NCBI RefSeq assembly: GCF_001761545.1
Contig: NZ_CP017326.1
Coordinates: forward strand, 1,054,001 to 1,118,000
Length of the DNA stretch: 64,000 nt
Source of the DNA: Weissella soli
GTDB taxonomy: Bacteria; Bacillota; Bacilli; Lactobacillales; Lactobacillaceae
Direction of reading: 5' to 3'
Part shown: in pieces, positions 1 to 8,542 of the stretch
Numbering within the stretch: the first letter of the stretch is position 1
Layout: every line of letters starts with the position of its first letter
Notes under the pieces: generated by a model
The model's input: the letters and a program-made list of their open reading frames with translations, nothing else
The model's database searches: none
What the model was told of the DNA's origin: nothing
Translations under genes and position numbers: made by a program

Positions 1-581
1 TTCAATGAGTTTTGGATATTATCCAAATCAGAAGTGAATCGTGACAAAATATCTCCATCAGCATGACTGTCAAAGAAGGCAATGGTCATGCGTTCGATCT
101 TACCAAACAAACCTTTACGCATGTTGTTCGTTGAGTGTGATACCACCCGGTTGAACAACAGTGAGTAGATTAGCTGGGCAACTGCTGTGGTCACATAGGC
201 GAGCAACAACTTCCACATCACATCAAAGAATGGTTGCTTCGATGGCGTTGTGTGTGCGAGATGTTGCAATCCTTGCAAAGTTGTTGGCATATCATTTTTG
301 GCTAATTCCTTCACCATCTTAGCTGGTAATTGGAAGCCATCCGGAATCTGGCCACCAGGAATAGCCTGTGCGAGTTGCGCTAACACCTTGGTAGCGCTCT
401 TATGTTGCATGGTTGTCTGTAACCACTCACCCATGCGAGTCAAAGCTTCACCAAGATAAACGGGTGCTTTGACCTGCAAATAGGTCGCCCCAATCACTGC
501 AATCACAATCACAAAGAATTGTAATTTGTACTGCTTCATATACCGGAAGAAAAATTTGAAGGCATTTGTATATTCTTTCAT
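1..581 (-). CDS. ABC exporter half-transporter, N-terminal part (runs off the window)
   Basis: The first 193 residues of an ABC exporter subunit; the 3' part lies beyond base 1. It starts at ATG 581, two bases after the stop of the upstream transporter gene, with a GGAAAGGAAG ribosome site. One membrane segment is visible at about residues 20-40 (QFFVIVIAVIGATYLQV) and another near 155-175, followed by FGKIERMTIAFFDSHADGDILSR, the usual coupling-helix region after TM2. It carries an unusually long loop between TM1 and TM2, typical of the larger subunit of heterodimeric multidrug exporters (LmrD/BmrD/TM288 type). By family logic it should hold the catalytically competent nucleotide site, since its partner has degenerate catalytic residues; that part is not in the window. 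Confidence 0.9.
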   Translation of the reverse strand, partial: MKEYTNAFKFFFRYMKQYKLQFFVIVIAVIGATYLQVKAPVYLGEALTRMGEWLQTTMQHKSATKVLAQLAQAIPGGQIPDGFQLPAKMVKELAKNDMPTTLQGLQHLAHTTPSKQPFFDVMWKLLLAYVTTAVAQLIYSLLFNRVVSHSTNNMRKGLFGKIERMTIAFFDSHADGDILSRFTSDLDNIQNSL

Positions 582-583
582 GA

Positions 584-2293
584 TTAATTTTCTTCCTTTC
601 CCTTTTGTGTCTCGTAAATGTGTTGATAGACGGCCGACGATTGAAGCAATTCAGCATGTGATCCCTGGGCAACTAAACGACCCTCATCCAGTACCAAAAT
701 AGTATCGGCATGTACAACTGACGAAATTTTTTGGGCAATAATCACCGTCGTCGTCGCCTTCAACTCATGATCTAGGGCTTCTTGGACTAACTTTTCAGAC
801 TTGGCATCCAAAGCAGACGTCGAATCATCTAAGACCAAGACTTTTGGTGATTTAATGACGCCCCGCGCAATCGACATGCGTTGCTTTTGCCCACCAGAAT
901 AGTTATTACCACGCTCTTCAACTGGCGCCTCATACTGACCAGGTAACTGATCAATAAATTCTAATGCTTGCGAAATGCGAGCTGCTTGATACAAATCATC
1001 AGGTGAAGCGTCTGGCTTACCTTGCTTTAAATTATCAGCCACCGTGCCTGAAAATAGAATGGCCTTTTGCAAAACGATTGAGATATTCTTTTTTAGAGTA
1101 CCCTTTGATAATGTTTTCAGGTCTTTACCACCGACGGTCACAGTGCCTTCGGTTGGATCAAACAACCGTGGAATCAACTGTGCTAACGTGGACTTACCTG
1201 ATCCAGTTGCCCCAACAATACCAACTAATTGGCCTGATTTGATCGCAAATGAGACATCATGCAACGTCGCGGTGTCATCATTAGGGTATTTGAATGTCAC
1301 ATGCTCAAATTGAATTGATCCCTCTAAGTCAACGACCTCATCCGTGGCATAAGTCATGGCTGGTTTGGTATCCAACACTTCTTGAATACGCTTCAAAGAG
1401 ATCATGGCACGTGACGCCATCATCATCATCATGCCCCCCATAATGATGGCAAACATGATTTGACCCATATAGGTCATAAATGAGGCAACACTTGAAAGGG
1501 CACTGGGATCATTCTCGACAAAGGTTGAGACCAAGTAAATGGCGGCAAAAATGGTCAGTTGTGACACCAGCGTAAAGGCTGGGATCATCGCGGCAAATAA
1601 ATTACCAACTGCCAAATTATGACCCAATAATTCATCAGATGTTGCATCGAATTTTTTAATTTGATTTTTTTCTTGTAGAAATGACTTAACGACACGCGTA
1701 CCGCGCAAATTTTCCTTCGCAATCCCGTTGATTTTATCCATCAACTTTTGGAAGGCACTAAAATGCGGTCCCATTTGGCTCATTAAGCCAGCAGTAATGA
1801 TCAAAATCAATACAACTAAAACAATAATCAACCACCACAACTTTGGCAAAACGTTGATCGCCAAAATAAATGAGCCAATGAACAACATTGGAACACGCAA
1901 TAGGATTTGGAAAATCATCATCGTCAAATTTTGAATTTGGTTAGTATCATTGGTCATCCGCACAACCAAATTTCCAGCGTTGAATTTTTCAACGTTTTCA
2001 TATGAAAAGCTTTGAATTTTGCGGAAGGCTTCCTCACGAATATCCGCGGTCACACCCTGCGCGATTTTGGCTGCCAGAACGGTGTTAATCAACCCAGCAA
2101 TCAGTCCAATCACGGCCACAACTACTAATTTGACACCCACTTGATAAATTTTATCTTGATTGTCATTTGTGATTGCGGTTAGGACATCCGTTAGATATTG
2201 TGGTTGAATCAAGGCTGCTGCCACAATTCCCACGATCATCAGGAGTGATGCCATCACATACCACTTATACTGCATTAAATGTTTGAAATACAT
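584..2293 (-). CDS. Heterodimeric ABC exporter subunit with degenerate ATP site (LmrC/BmrC-like)
   Basis: A 569-residue exporter half: six membrane segments in residues 1-300, then a nucleotide-binding domain. Visible motifs are Walker [10 protein letters not shown] (361-369), signature YSGGQ (465-469) and Walker B VLVLDD (485-490). The residue after the Walker B Asp is Asp490 instead of the catalytic Glu, and the switch-loop His is Gln521 (IIAQKIS). This Asp/Gln pair is the hallmark of the degenerate site in heterodimeric exporters such as TM287/288 and BmrCD. It is transcribed after the MarR gene, whose stop overlaps this gene's ribosome site (AAAGGATAG), and just before its partner subunit. 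Likely exports drugs or lipophilic compounds; the substrate is not deducible. Confidence 0.93.
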   Translation of the reverse strand: MYFKHLMQYKWYVMASLLMIVGIVAAALIQPQYLTDVLTAITNDNQDKIYQVGVKLVVVAVIGLIAGLINTVLAAKIAQGVTADIREEAFRKIQSFSYENVEKFNAGNLVVRMTNDTNQIQNLTMMIFQILLRVPMLFIGSFILAINVLPKLWWLIIVLVVLILIITAGLMSQMGPHFSAFQKLMDKINGIAKENLRGTRVVKSFLQEKNQIKKFDATSDELLGHNLAVGNLFAAMIPAFTLVSQLTIFAAIYLVSTFVENDPSALSSVASFMTYMGQIMFAIIMGGMMMMMASRAMISLKRIQEVLDTKPAMTYATDEVVDLEGSIQFEHVTFKYPNDDTATLHDVSFAIKSGQLVGIVGATGSGKSTLAQLIPRLFDPTEGTVTVGGKDLKTLSKGTLKKNISIVLQKAILFSGTVADNLKQGKPDASPDDLYQAARISQALEFIDQLPGQYEAPVEERGNNYSGGQKQRMSIARGVIKSPKVLVLDDSTSALDAKSEKLVQEALDHELKATTTVIIAQKISSVVHADTILVLDEGRLVAQGSHAELLQSSAVYQHIYETQKGKEEN

Positions 2294-2300
2294 AAATTCT

Positions 2301-2831
2301 CTATCCTTTTAGTTTCTTGTAGTCCTCATAGAGTCGGTCGATACCCATGATTTTCCCGTCATACTTTTTTAATAACGCTTCTGTACGACTTTCATCGGCA
2401 TGTTCACGGATGATCGTTGATAAGCGGCTAAATTCATCGATCTCATCATCTGTTAAGCCAGCTAACATCGTGTGAATATACTCATCGAAAAATTGCTCCA
2501 TCTCTTTAAAATGACGCTGTCCTTTATCAGATAAAAAGACACGCATTTGGCGTTTGTCATACTTATCTGGTCGTACTTCAATTAATTCAAACTGGGTCAG
2601 TCGCTTAATCATCGCGGTCACACTCGCTGGTTGTAAGGCCAACCGCTCACTAATTTCAGTATTTGTCAGGCCATCTTGTTCGGTTAACAAGTCCATTAAC
2701 CGTGGCGCACCAATGCGATTAGCAGATATTTTACGCTCATGTTTATCAAGCATATTTGCAACCACGATCCAAGATGGTCGACGAAAAAAGGCTTGCACTG
2801 AGCTCAGTAAATCAGGTATATGTGTTCGCAT
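2301..2831 (-). CDS. MarR-family transcriptional regulator of the ABC exporter operon
   Basis: A 176-residue winged-helix regulator. The MarR core is visible around residues 45-110: a recognition helix near [13 protein letters not shown] and a wing containing [18 protein letters not shown] with the conserved Asp-Arg pattern. It starts at ATG 2831 behind a strong AAAGGAGG site. It is the first gene of an operon with two ABC exporter genes, an arrangement typical of ligand-responsive autorepressors of efflux pumps. A 7-bp inverted repeat lies just downstream of its -10 box. The ligand is unknown. Confidence 0.9.
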   Translation of the reverse strand: MRTHIPDLLSSVQAFFRRPSWIVVANMLDKHERKISANRIGAPRLMDLLTEQDGLTNTEISERLALQPASVTAMIKRLTQFELIEVRPDKYDKRQMRVFLSDKGQRHFKEMEQFFDEYIHTMLAGLTDDEIDEFSRLSTIIREHADESRTEALLKKYDGKIMGIDRLYEDYKKLKG

Positions 2832-2860
2832 AGTTCCTCCTTTGCAAAGAAATTAGTTAG

Positions 2861-2912
2861 TTAGTTTCAAAAGTAAACTAATAGATTATAACACGATTCA
2901 TTAACAAAGCAA
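2861..2912 (-). promoter_or_regulatory. Promoter and MarR-type operator of the exporter operon
   Basis: On the minus strand TTGCTT (2907-2912), 16 bases, then TATAAT (2885-2890) form a good promoter. Immediately downstream lies the inverted repeat TTAGTTT-n7-AAACTAA (2861-2881), in the expected start-point region. A repressor bound there would block initiation. Assignment to the adjacent MarR protein is inference from position and symmetry. Confidence 0.7.
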
Positions 2913-2913
2913 A

Positions 2914-2944
2914 TAAAAAAGCACCTCCAAATGGAGGCACTTTA
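2914..2944 (-). terminator. Rho-independent terminator after the folate S-component gene
   Basis: On the minus strand an 8-bp stem (arms 2921-2928 and 2933-2940, one mismatch) with a short loop is followed by a run of T residues. It lies directly after the stop at 2945 and separates this gene from the marR promoter. Confidence 0.85.
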
Positions 2945-3511
2945 TTACTTGGTAACGCGTTCATATAATGCGTTAATTTGTCGATTATTCAAAATAAGAA
3001 TTGAGACAATAACTTCAATTGGCCACATGATGAATTGCTTGCCGACACGTGCCCACACCACTGGTGAAGACAATGCATCTGACAGACTAGTCAGCTGAAC
3101 TGGCAAATAATGATACACTGCCAACAAATACGTATTCAAGATGGCGTTTGATAACATCAATTGAATCAGAATTGTGATGGCAATGCGAGCAACTGAAAGT
3201 TGCTCACGCTTGTAATAACTGATACCGAAAATCAAAGCATTCAGCACAGCGACTAAGGCAAACGGGAAAATATATGGCATACCGTGCATGAAATTCGTGA
3301 CGAAATCAAGAATAAAAGCAACTAACATCCCCCAATAGGGACCAAACCACTTGGCAATCAATCCAATGGTAATAAAAGTGAAACTTACCTTGAGAAATGA
3401 CGTCCCGACTGACATGAATGACAACGCTAATTCAAGCGCCATCAGCACACCTAACACCGCTACTTGCCCAGCTTGTAACCGTGACCAACCATTTACTGCT
3501 AATGTCTTCAT
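2945..3511 (-). CDS. folT: ECF transporter S component, folate type (FolT-like)
   Basis: A 188-residue integral membrane protein with about six hydrophobic segments, the size and shape of an ECF substrate-binding S component. It would work with a shared EcfAA'T energy module encoded elsewhere. The start is ATG 3511 (MKTLAVNGW), seven bases after AGGAGGTG; an upstream in-frame ATG lacks such a site. The assignment to folate rests on the THF riboswitch immediately upstream (3569-3663), which in Firmicutes typically controls folT. The hairpin CCTCC-n10-GGAGG in front of the start can mask the ribosome site, so control is probably translational. Confidence 0.85.
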   Translation of the reverse strand: MKTLAVNGWSRLQAGQVAVLGVLMALELALSFMSVGTSFLKVSFTFITIGLIAKWFGPYWGMLVAFILDFVTNFMHGMPYIFPFALVAVLNALIFGISYYKREQLSVARIAITILIQLMLSNAILNTYLLAVYHYLPVQLTSLSDALSSPVVWARVGKQFIMWPIEVIVSILILNNRQINALYERVTK

Positions 3512-3514
3512 TTG

Positions 3515-3542
3515 AAAACACCTCCTAAAAATTTTGGAGGGT
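3515..3542 (-). promoter_or_regulatory. Ribosome-site sequestering hairpin of folT
   Basis: On the minus strand CCCTCC is followed by about ten A/T-rich bases and GGAGG, the folT ribosome site. The two arms pair, hiding the ribosome site. It lies between the THF aptamer and the start codon and is the likely expression platform. Confidence 0.7.
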
Positions 3543-3568
3543 TTCACTTAAAACGCTCAAAGAGCCCT

Positions 3569-3663
3569 TACAGTGAATGCGTCAACGATATCGCAACCGC
3601 AGTTTTCGTCCATGGCTCACATTCCGTTTCCATGACACTTAACGCATCGCTGACTACCCTGTA
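3569..3663 (-). promoter_or_regulatory. THF (tetrahydrofolate) riboswitch aptamer
   Basis: The minus strand holds the conserved THF-aptamer segments GCGTTAAGTG, GGAATGT and GACGAA in the right order and spacing. The expected helices form: P1 TACAG/CTGTA (3659-3663 with 3569-3573), P2 GTCAGCGAT/ATCGTTGAC (9 bp, one G-U) and P3 CATGG/CCATG. The downstream gene is an ECF S component, the classic THF-riboswitch target. Ligand binding should stabilise P1 and allow masking of the folT ribosome site. Confidence 0.88.
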
Positions 3664-3737
3664 TTGAATTGCTTCAATGGACACAAGTATACGCCTCCTT
3701 TATTTCAACCGCGTTTCAAAAGGGATCATTCATGTGC

Positions 3738-4622
3738 TTACGTTAAATTTCGTGGGAATGACCGCGGTAATGGTGCACTAATTGACCGGACGGTTCCTTC
3801 AAATGGCATGGGCACCCTAATCGAAGCCGCATGTAACATCAACCCGATGTCAGGTGTGGCTTGTGGATTATATAATGCATCACCAATTAGCGGGTGACCA
3901 ATCGCTGCAAAATGCACGCGAATCTGATGGGTCCGCCCGGTTTCTAGTTCAATCCGTACCAAAGTATTTTGATACACCTGATGAATTTTCTGCCAATGTG
4001 TCAATGCTAAGCGCGCATTTGGCCCATTCACCTGCCGTAAGCGATCATGCACTGGATCCTCTCCAATTGGTAAATCAATGGTGCCCGCATTACTGGTCAA
4101 TGCGCCGGTGACCCAGGCCAAATAGGTGCGTTTAATTTCTTTTTCACGTAAAAGTTCGTTTAAAATCGGCACAATATAAGGCTTTTTACCAACCAACATG
4201 GCCCCAGTCGTTTCACCATCCAAACGGTGCACCATATAAGCGTGCTGCCCCTGTGGTTGCAGGTAGGCTTCGACAAAATTCATCACCGTGCCATCTTCCC
4301 CTGGCGAATTTGGGTGTGATTTCATCCCCTTGGGCTTATTAATCACCAAAAAATCGGCAGTCTCAAACAGTACCGGTAAAACGACTCGATCATCCGGCAC
4401 GTAGGCTGATTCTGGTGCAAAGTCAGCTTGTTCAAAGTGCATTGTTATGACATCCCCCGGCTGCAAGTTGGTTGATGTCGGTTGATAGTGGCCATTCAAT
4501 AATACCCGGCGCTGCTGACGCAAACGACCCCGCAAGCGTCTTGGTACGTGCCACAACAACAATTGTTCTTTCAAGGTCACCGGGGCTTGATTTGCTGGTA
4601 ACACAACTTCTTTTTCCCACAT
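3738..4622 (-). CDS. RluA-family RNA pseudouridine synthase
   Basis: A 294-residue pseudouridine synthase that isomerises uridine in RNA. The catalytic motif HRLDGETTG is at 132-140, with Asp135 as the nucleophile (usual form HRLDxxTSG). LVINKPKGM (92-100) and the RIELETGRTHQIRVHFA segment further on are family signatures. The N-terminal 60 residues look like a weak S4-type RNA-binding region. The ribosome site upstream of ATG 4622 is poor (GAAGAG). It is a single gene between two terminator-bounded units. Which RNA position it modifies cannot be told from sequence. Confidence 0.92.
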   Translation of the reverse strand: MWEKEVVLPANQAPVTLKEQLLLWHVPRRLRGRLRQQRRVLLNGHYQPTSTNLQPGDVITMHFEQADFAPESAYVPDDRVVLPVLFETADFLVINKPKGMKSHPNSPGEDGTVMNFVEAYLQPQGQHAYMVHRLDGETTGAMLVGKKPYIVPILNELLREKEIKRTYLAWVTGALTSNAGTIDLPIGEDPVHDRLRQVNGPNARLALTHWQKIHQVYQNTLVRIELETGRTHQIRVHFAAIGHPLIGDALYNPQATPDIGLMLHAASIRVPMPFEGTVRSISAPLPRSFPRNLT

Positions 4623-4675
4623 ATTTTTTCTCTTCTTATTTCAAATTACGACGCCAAACCGGTTGTCTTCAATAA

Positions 4676-4704
4676 TGAAAAAGACGACTGTCGTCGTCTT
4701 TTTT
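4676..4704. terminator. Bidirectional terminator
   Basis: AAAAAGACGAC, two bases, then the reverse complement and a T run: a strong hairpin with A and T tracts on either side. It ends the oxidoreductase gene on the minus strand. Confidence 0.85.
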
Positions 4705-4709
4705 CGTGA

Positions 4710-5702
4710 CTATAACTTAATAATCGACCGACCAACATGCGTACCCTGCTTAAACTGCGCCAAAACAGTGGGCAAAGCTGCAAACGCCACTTCATCGACG
4801 ATGAGACTTTGCAAGGCCACTCGCCAGGTCGGGGCAGCCAGACGCCGCCAAATCAGCAATCGTTCTGCATGCGTTGCCAACACAGAGTCCACCCCAAGCA
4901 GGTTGATGCCCCGCAAAATAAATGGCAAAACATTGGTATTCAGCGATACCCCACCTGCATTACCAAGCGCTGCAACTGCACCGTTCGCCTGTACTTGTGG
5001 TAATACCGCAGCCAGTATGTCACCACCCACTGTATCAATCACAAAATCAAAAGTTTGTTTTTGTAATAATTTAGCCGCATGCGCCGTTAATTCAGTGGCC
5101 GTGATGACCCGCGTTGCCCCAAGTACTTCTAGTTGCAAACGGTATTCTTCTTTGCGTAGCGCCGCCGTGACATTTTCATACCCGGCCGCATGCAATAAGG
5201 CCACTGCAATGGTACCCACTCCACCCGTAGCGCCGGTGACTAGTATGCGTGGTTGCTGTGCGGCAGTCATGCCGTGGTTTTCCAGCTTGGTAATCGCCTG
5301 GGCAGCTGTAAATCCAGCAGTACCAACAATCATTGCCTCCCGGGTCGAAAAATTTTCATGTAAGGCAATGACCCAACTGGCTGGGACTTGGACGTACTCC
5401 GCCCAGCCACCTGGGTGATTTGTTCCCAGATCAAACCCCGTCACAACGACCAATTCACCCGGCACTAGCTCGGCAACCGTTGACTCAATGATGACACCGC
5501 TCACATCGATACCAGGTGTCATGGGGAATTGTCGAATCACACCACCATGCGTCTGGGTTGCCAAATAATCTTTATAATTGACTGCAGAATATTCGGTCTT
5601 AATTAACACGTTTCCTGCTGTAACCGCTTGGTGGGCCACATCCTGTAGTGATGTGACCACTTCACCTTGAATTTCTTCGACAACCCAGGCACGATAGCTC
5701 AT
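4710..5702 (-). CDS. YhdH/YhfP-family NAD(P)H quinone oxidoreductase
   Basis: A 330-residue medium-chain reductase without the zinc ligands of alcohol dehydrogenases. The substrate domain has NYKDYLA and PGIDVSG (about 42-68), typical of the YhdH/AcuI acrylyl-CoA reductase branch. The cofactor fold shows VTGATGGVGTIAVALL near 153-168. Probably an NADPH-dependent enoyl or quinone reductase in the cytoplasm; the physiological substrate is unknown. It ends at a strong terminator and lies 11 bases downstream of the aminotransferase gene, so the two are probably co-transcribed. Confidence 0.9.
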   Translation of the reverse strand: MSYRAWVVEEIQGEVVTSLQDVAHQAVTAGNVLIKTEYSAVNYKDYLATQTHGGVIRQFPMTPGIDVSGVIIESTVAELVPGELVVVTGFDLGTNHPGGWAEYVQVPASWVIALHENFSTREAMIVGTAGFTAAQAITKLENHGMTAAQQPRILVTGATGGVGTIAVALLHAAGYENVTAALRKEEYRLQLEVLGATRVITATELTAHAAKLLQKQTFDFVIDTVGGDILAAVLPQVQANGAVAALGNAGGVSLNTNVLPFILRGINLLGVDSVLATHAERLLIWRRLAAPTWRVALQSLIVDEVAFAALPTVLAQFKQGTHVGRSIIKL

Positions 5703-5713
5703 TTGACTAACTC

Positions 5714-6889
5714 CTATTCTCGATTCTTGGCGACAAAAGCCTCCATACGATCCAAAGCTTCTAGCAAATCTTCATCAGAGGCCGCATATGAAATGCGGAC
5801 AAAGTCGGCCGTAAATTTAGAAAAGGCGGCACCAGGTACGACAGCCACATGGCCTTCATTTGCCAAGCGCTTAGCAAACCCTGTCCCATCATTACCAAAG
5901 TCGGCTGGAATTTGGGCAAAGATATAAAATGCCCCTTCAGGATTCGTGACCTGAAAGCCCATTGCCTCTAGCCGTGGGACTAACATGTCCCGGCGACGCT
6001 TATAGACATCGCGCATCTCATCAGCGACATGCGCCGCCGAAGTGACCGCAACCAGTGCCCCATCTTGCAAAACCTTAGGCAAAGAGAATGTTAAGGTTGC
6101 ATGAATCTTGGCCGCTTGCGCAATGAGATCTTTTTGACCAATCACAAAACCAATGCGGTAGCCGGTCATCGCATGCGACTTAGACAACCCGGTGATTAGA
6201 ATGGTTTGATCTGGAATGAGTTCGGCCAGTGATGTGTGCTCTTGATCGTAAGTCAGCTGTGAGTAGATTTCATCTGAAATGACCCACAATTGGTTCCGTT
6301 CAAAGGCCGCTGCCAATGCCTCCAATTCAACCCGTGAATACGTGACACCTGAAGGGTTTGAAGGATAGTTGAATAAAATGGCCTTAATCGGTACATTCGC
6401 ACTATCAACTGCTTCATCGACCATTTCTGGCGTGAGTTTAAATGCATTTGAGCGGGTGTTAATTGAGATCTTCTTACCACGAGCTAATGCCAAAGCCGCA
6501 AAATAAGGTGGGTAAGCTGGTTCAGGAATAATGACCCCTTCACCATCATTTAGCAACGTTTGAAACACCACATTAATGGCCTCTGAAACGCCGGCCGTCA
6601 CGACAATATTGTCTTCGCCTTCATAAGAAAGATTATATTGATCGTTAAAATAATGGATCGTCGCATTCCGCAAGTCACGGATGCCTTGAGAATCAGCGTA
6701 GTGCGAATTGTCATCACGCACGGATTCAATAATACGGGCCTTGATTGAGTCAGCCACATTAAAGCCAGGTTCCCCAAAAGTTAACCGAACCAAATCTGGA
6801 ATATCGCGAATCTCCTCTTGGAAACTGGTTAAACCGTCCTGCTCCATGCCAGTGACAATTGGGTTAAGTGGTTGCACATAACGTTTCAT
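5714..6889 (-). CDS. PLP-dependent aminotransferase (aromatic/PatA-like, class I)
   Basis: A 391-residue fold type I aminotransferase. The PLP lysine is Lys237 in GLSKSHAMTGYRIG; the Asp that binds the pyridine nitrogen lies in VISDEIYS (about 203-210), and NYPSNPSG (174-181) is the classic substrate-contact motif. It most resembles the AraT/PatA group of lactobacilli, which transfer amino groups from aromatic or branched amino acids to 2-oxoglutarate. ATG 6889 follows an AGGAGA site. It is the first gene of a two-gene unit with the quinone oxidoreductase. Confidence 0.92.
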   Translation of the reverse strand: MKRYVQPLNPIVTGMEQDGLTSFQEEIRDIPDLVRLTFGEPGFNVADSIKARIIESVRDDNSHYADSQGIRDLRNATIHYFNDQYNLSYEGEDNIVVTAGVSEAINVVFQTLLNDGEGVIIPEPAYPPYFAALALARGKKISINTRSNAFKLTPEMVDEAVDSANVPIKAILFNYPSNPSGVTYSRVELEALAAAFERNQLWVISDEIYSQLTYDQEHTSLAELIPDQTILITGLSKSHAMTGYRIGFVIGQKDLIAQAAKIHATLTFSLPKVLQDGALVAVTSAAHVADEMRDVYKRRRDMLVPRLEAMGFQVTNPEGAFYIFAQIPADFGNDGTGFAKRLANEGHVAVVPGAAFSKFTADFVRISYAASDEDLLEALDRMEAFVAKNRE

Positions 6890-7058
6890 ATATAAGTCTC
6901 CTATTTCAGTTCAGTAATAATTAGTACCATTATAAAGTAAACCCTGCTAAAGAACCTTACAAATTTGATTTCTTATCATTTTTATTTAATCTTCGTAGGA
7001 TACGTGACACCCAAATATATACTATAATATAGGTAGACTAATAGATTGGAGTATGGTC

Positions 7059-7799
7059 ATGTCAGTTAATTTAACACAGCCCATTCCCACTCCCAAAACA
7101 GCTTGGGACTGGAACACACTACTTTCGTATCCGATCATTGAAAATATGGAACCAATGGTCGCCTTAAGTTATCATCCGCAGATTATTACTCGGCCACAGT
7201 ATGCGATTCAGGGATTATCTGGTGCGTTGTTTGAGATTTACGGCCGCCAGGGATTGCAAGAACGGCTTGCGGCAGCAGCCCAGCTATTGCCAGCCGGTCA
7301 CCGGTTTGTAGTTTTTGATGCTTGGCGCTCAATTTCAACGCAGATGGCGTTATTTAATTCACTATCTCGACGCATTGCGACGAATCATCCTGATTGGTCA
7401 GAAGATCAAATTACACAACAGACGTTAAAAACCGTGGCGGCCGTGTCGCGTGATCCAAAACGGCCCTCGCCGCATAATACTGGTGGGTCAATCGACCTAA
7501 CAATTGTGGATGAGCATGGTGTGCTTTTAGAGATGTTATCACCCTATGACGATTTTGATGAGACTGCGCGCACCAATTATTTTGAAATCAAGGCTGACCT
7601 CACCGAACGCGAAATTAGCGCTCGTGATCACCGCCGCTTACTCTATAACATTATGACCACTGTCGGCTTCACAAATTACGATGAAGAATGGTGGCACTAC
7701 GACTTTGGTAATCAAAATTGGGCCTGGAAGTCTGGCCACGAGGCTGCGACCTATGGTGCCACCCAGCCAGTATTCCCTTGGACGCAAATCCTTGATTAA
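7059..7799 (+). CDS. D-alanyl-D-alanine dipeptidase, VanX/DdpX family
   Basis: A 246-residue zinc dipeptidase, one of the few plus-strand genes. Zinc ligands and catalytic residues are recognisable: His139 and Asp146 in SPHNTGGSID, Glu210 and His213 in EEWWHYDF, and Arg90 in FDAWRS. These match VanX His116, Asp123, Glu181, His184 and Arg71 in spacing. VanX hydrolyses D-Ala-D-Ala so that peptidoglycan ends in D-Ala-D-Lac. The start is placed at ATG 7059, seven bases after TTGGAG; an ATG at 7053 is too close to that site. A -10 box TATAAT is at 7023-7028. No signal peptide is seen, so it is cytoplasmic. There is no vanHA neighbour, so it looks intrinsic rather than acquired. Confidence 0.9.
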   Translation: MSVNLTQPIPTPKTAWDWNTLLSYPIIENMEPMVALSYHPQIITRPQYAIQGLSGALFEIYGRQGLQERLAAAAQLLPAGHRFVVFDAWRSISTQMALFNSLSRRIATNHPDWSEDQITQQTLKTVAAVSRDPKRPSPHNTGGSIDLTIVDEHGVLLEMLSPYDDFDETARTNYFEIKADLTEREISARDHRRLLYNIMTTVGFTNYDEEWWHYDFGNQNWAWKSGHEAATYGATQPVFPWTQILD

Positions 7800-7832
7800 C
7801 CAGTGCAAGGAAACAATCCTAAATTAAGCTTA

Positions 7833-7868
7833 CCCCTAGAATTTGCTTGGTAGAAATTCTAGGGGTTA
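7833..7868 (+). terminator. Terminator-like hairpin after the dipeptidase gene
   Basis: A 12-bp perfect stem (7833-7844 with 7854-7865, CCCCTAGAATTT) and a 9-base loop. The T tract is weak, so termination may be partial. It sits between two convergent genes. Confidence 0.7.
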
Positions 7869-7890
7869 TTAATATGCTAACGACTAACGC

Positions 7891-8442
7891 TCACTTTGCG
7901 AGCTTGTCAAACATCGCCGGGGTGATGCCCCAAATGACCGTATCATGCCAGGCATGATTTTGATAATGATCATTTGCTAAAATGCCTTCTTGTTTGAATC
8001 CTAAACGGCGTGGCACCCCAGCTGAAGCATCATTGCCCACTGCATGACCTATCCAGACCCGGCCCAGTTGTAGCTCTTCAAAACTCAGCCGGACCAACTC
8101 GTGCACTGCTTCGGTGACATACCCATGATGTTGATATTTTGGGTTGAGCACATAGCCGACTTCAGCTGTTCGATTACGTTCGTCAACTCGCAAATCAATA
8201 GTCCCCATCAGGATATCTTCACCGGGGAGTGTGATGGCCCATTTACCAACCGGATCTTTGAGAAAATAGTTCGTGATACTAGCAACTGCCTCACGCATGT
8301 CCTTTTGTGGCACACCGTTGGCAACCCACTGGGCCACCGTCACATCAGTCATATAATCAAATAGGGCTGGTGCGTCTCGCAATACCACTGGCCGTAAGAC
8401 TAATCGCTCTGTCGACAGCCTTGTTAATGTCTCAATTTTCAT
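7891..8442 (-). CDS. GNAT N-acetyltransferase, RimJ/RimL type
   Basis: A 183-residue acetyltransferase of the RimJ/RimL branch, using acetyl-CoA. The start TERLVLRPVVLRDAPALFDYM and AEVGYVLNPKYQHHGYVTEA with the Gln/Arg-X-X-Gly-like acetyl-CoA loop are typical, as is RLGFKQEG near the end. Substrate unknown: these enzymes acetylate protein N termini or small amines. ATG 8442 follows a strong GAGGAGGG site. It is a single gene convergent with the dipeptidase gene. Confidence 0.9.
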   Translation of the reverse strand: MKIETLTRLSTERLVLRPVVLRDAPALFDYMTDVTVAQWVANGVPQKDMREAVASITNYFLKDPVGKWAITLPGEDILMGTIDLRVDERNRTAEVGYVLNPKYQHHGYVTEAVHELVRLSFEELQLGRVWIGHAVGNDASAGVPRRLGFKQEGILANDHYQNHAWHDTVIWGITPAMFDKLAK

Positions 8443-8504
8443 AAACCCTCCTCTAATGAATTTTAATCATTTTATCACAAATATAGGATGAACCTATTTC
8501 GGCA

Positions 8505-8540
8505 AAGAAAAAAGCACACTCCCACGCGGAATGTGCATTA
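8505..8540 (-). terminator. Terminator after the 37-residue gene
   Basis: On the minus strand GCACA...TGTGC (8514-8518 with 8532-8536) with inner CC/GG pairs is followed by TTTTTTCTTTG. It lies three bases after the stop of the small gene, which supports that gene as a real transcription unit. Confidence 0.75.
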
Positions 8541-8542
8541 TT

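Noticed and set aside
4663-5418. A 251-codon plus-strand frame opposite the quinone oxidoreductase gene
   Set aside because: Fully antisense to a well-supported gene; composition rich in Ser, Ala and Thr as expected from a mirror frame, and no ribosome site.
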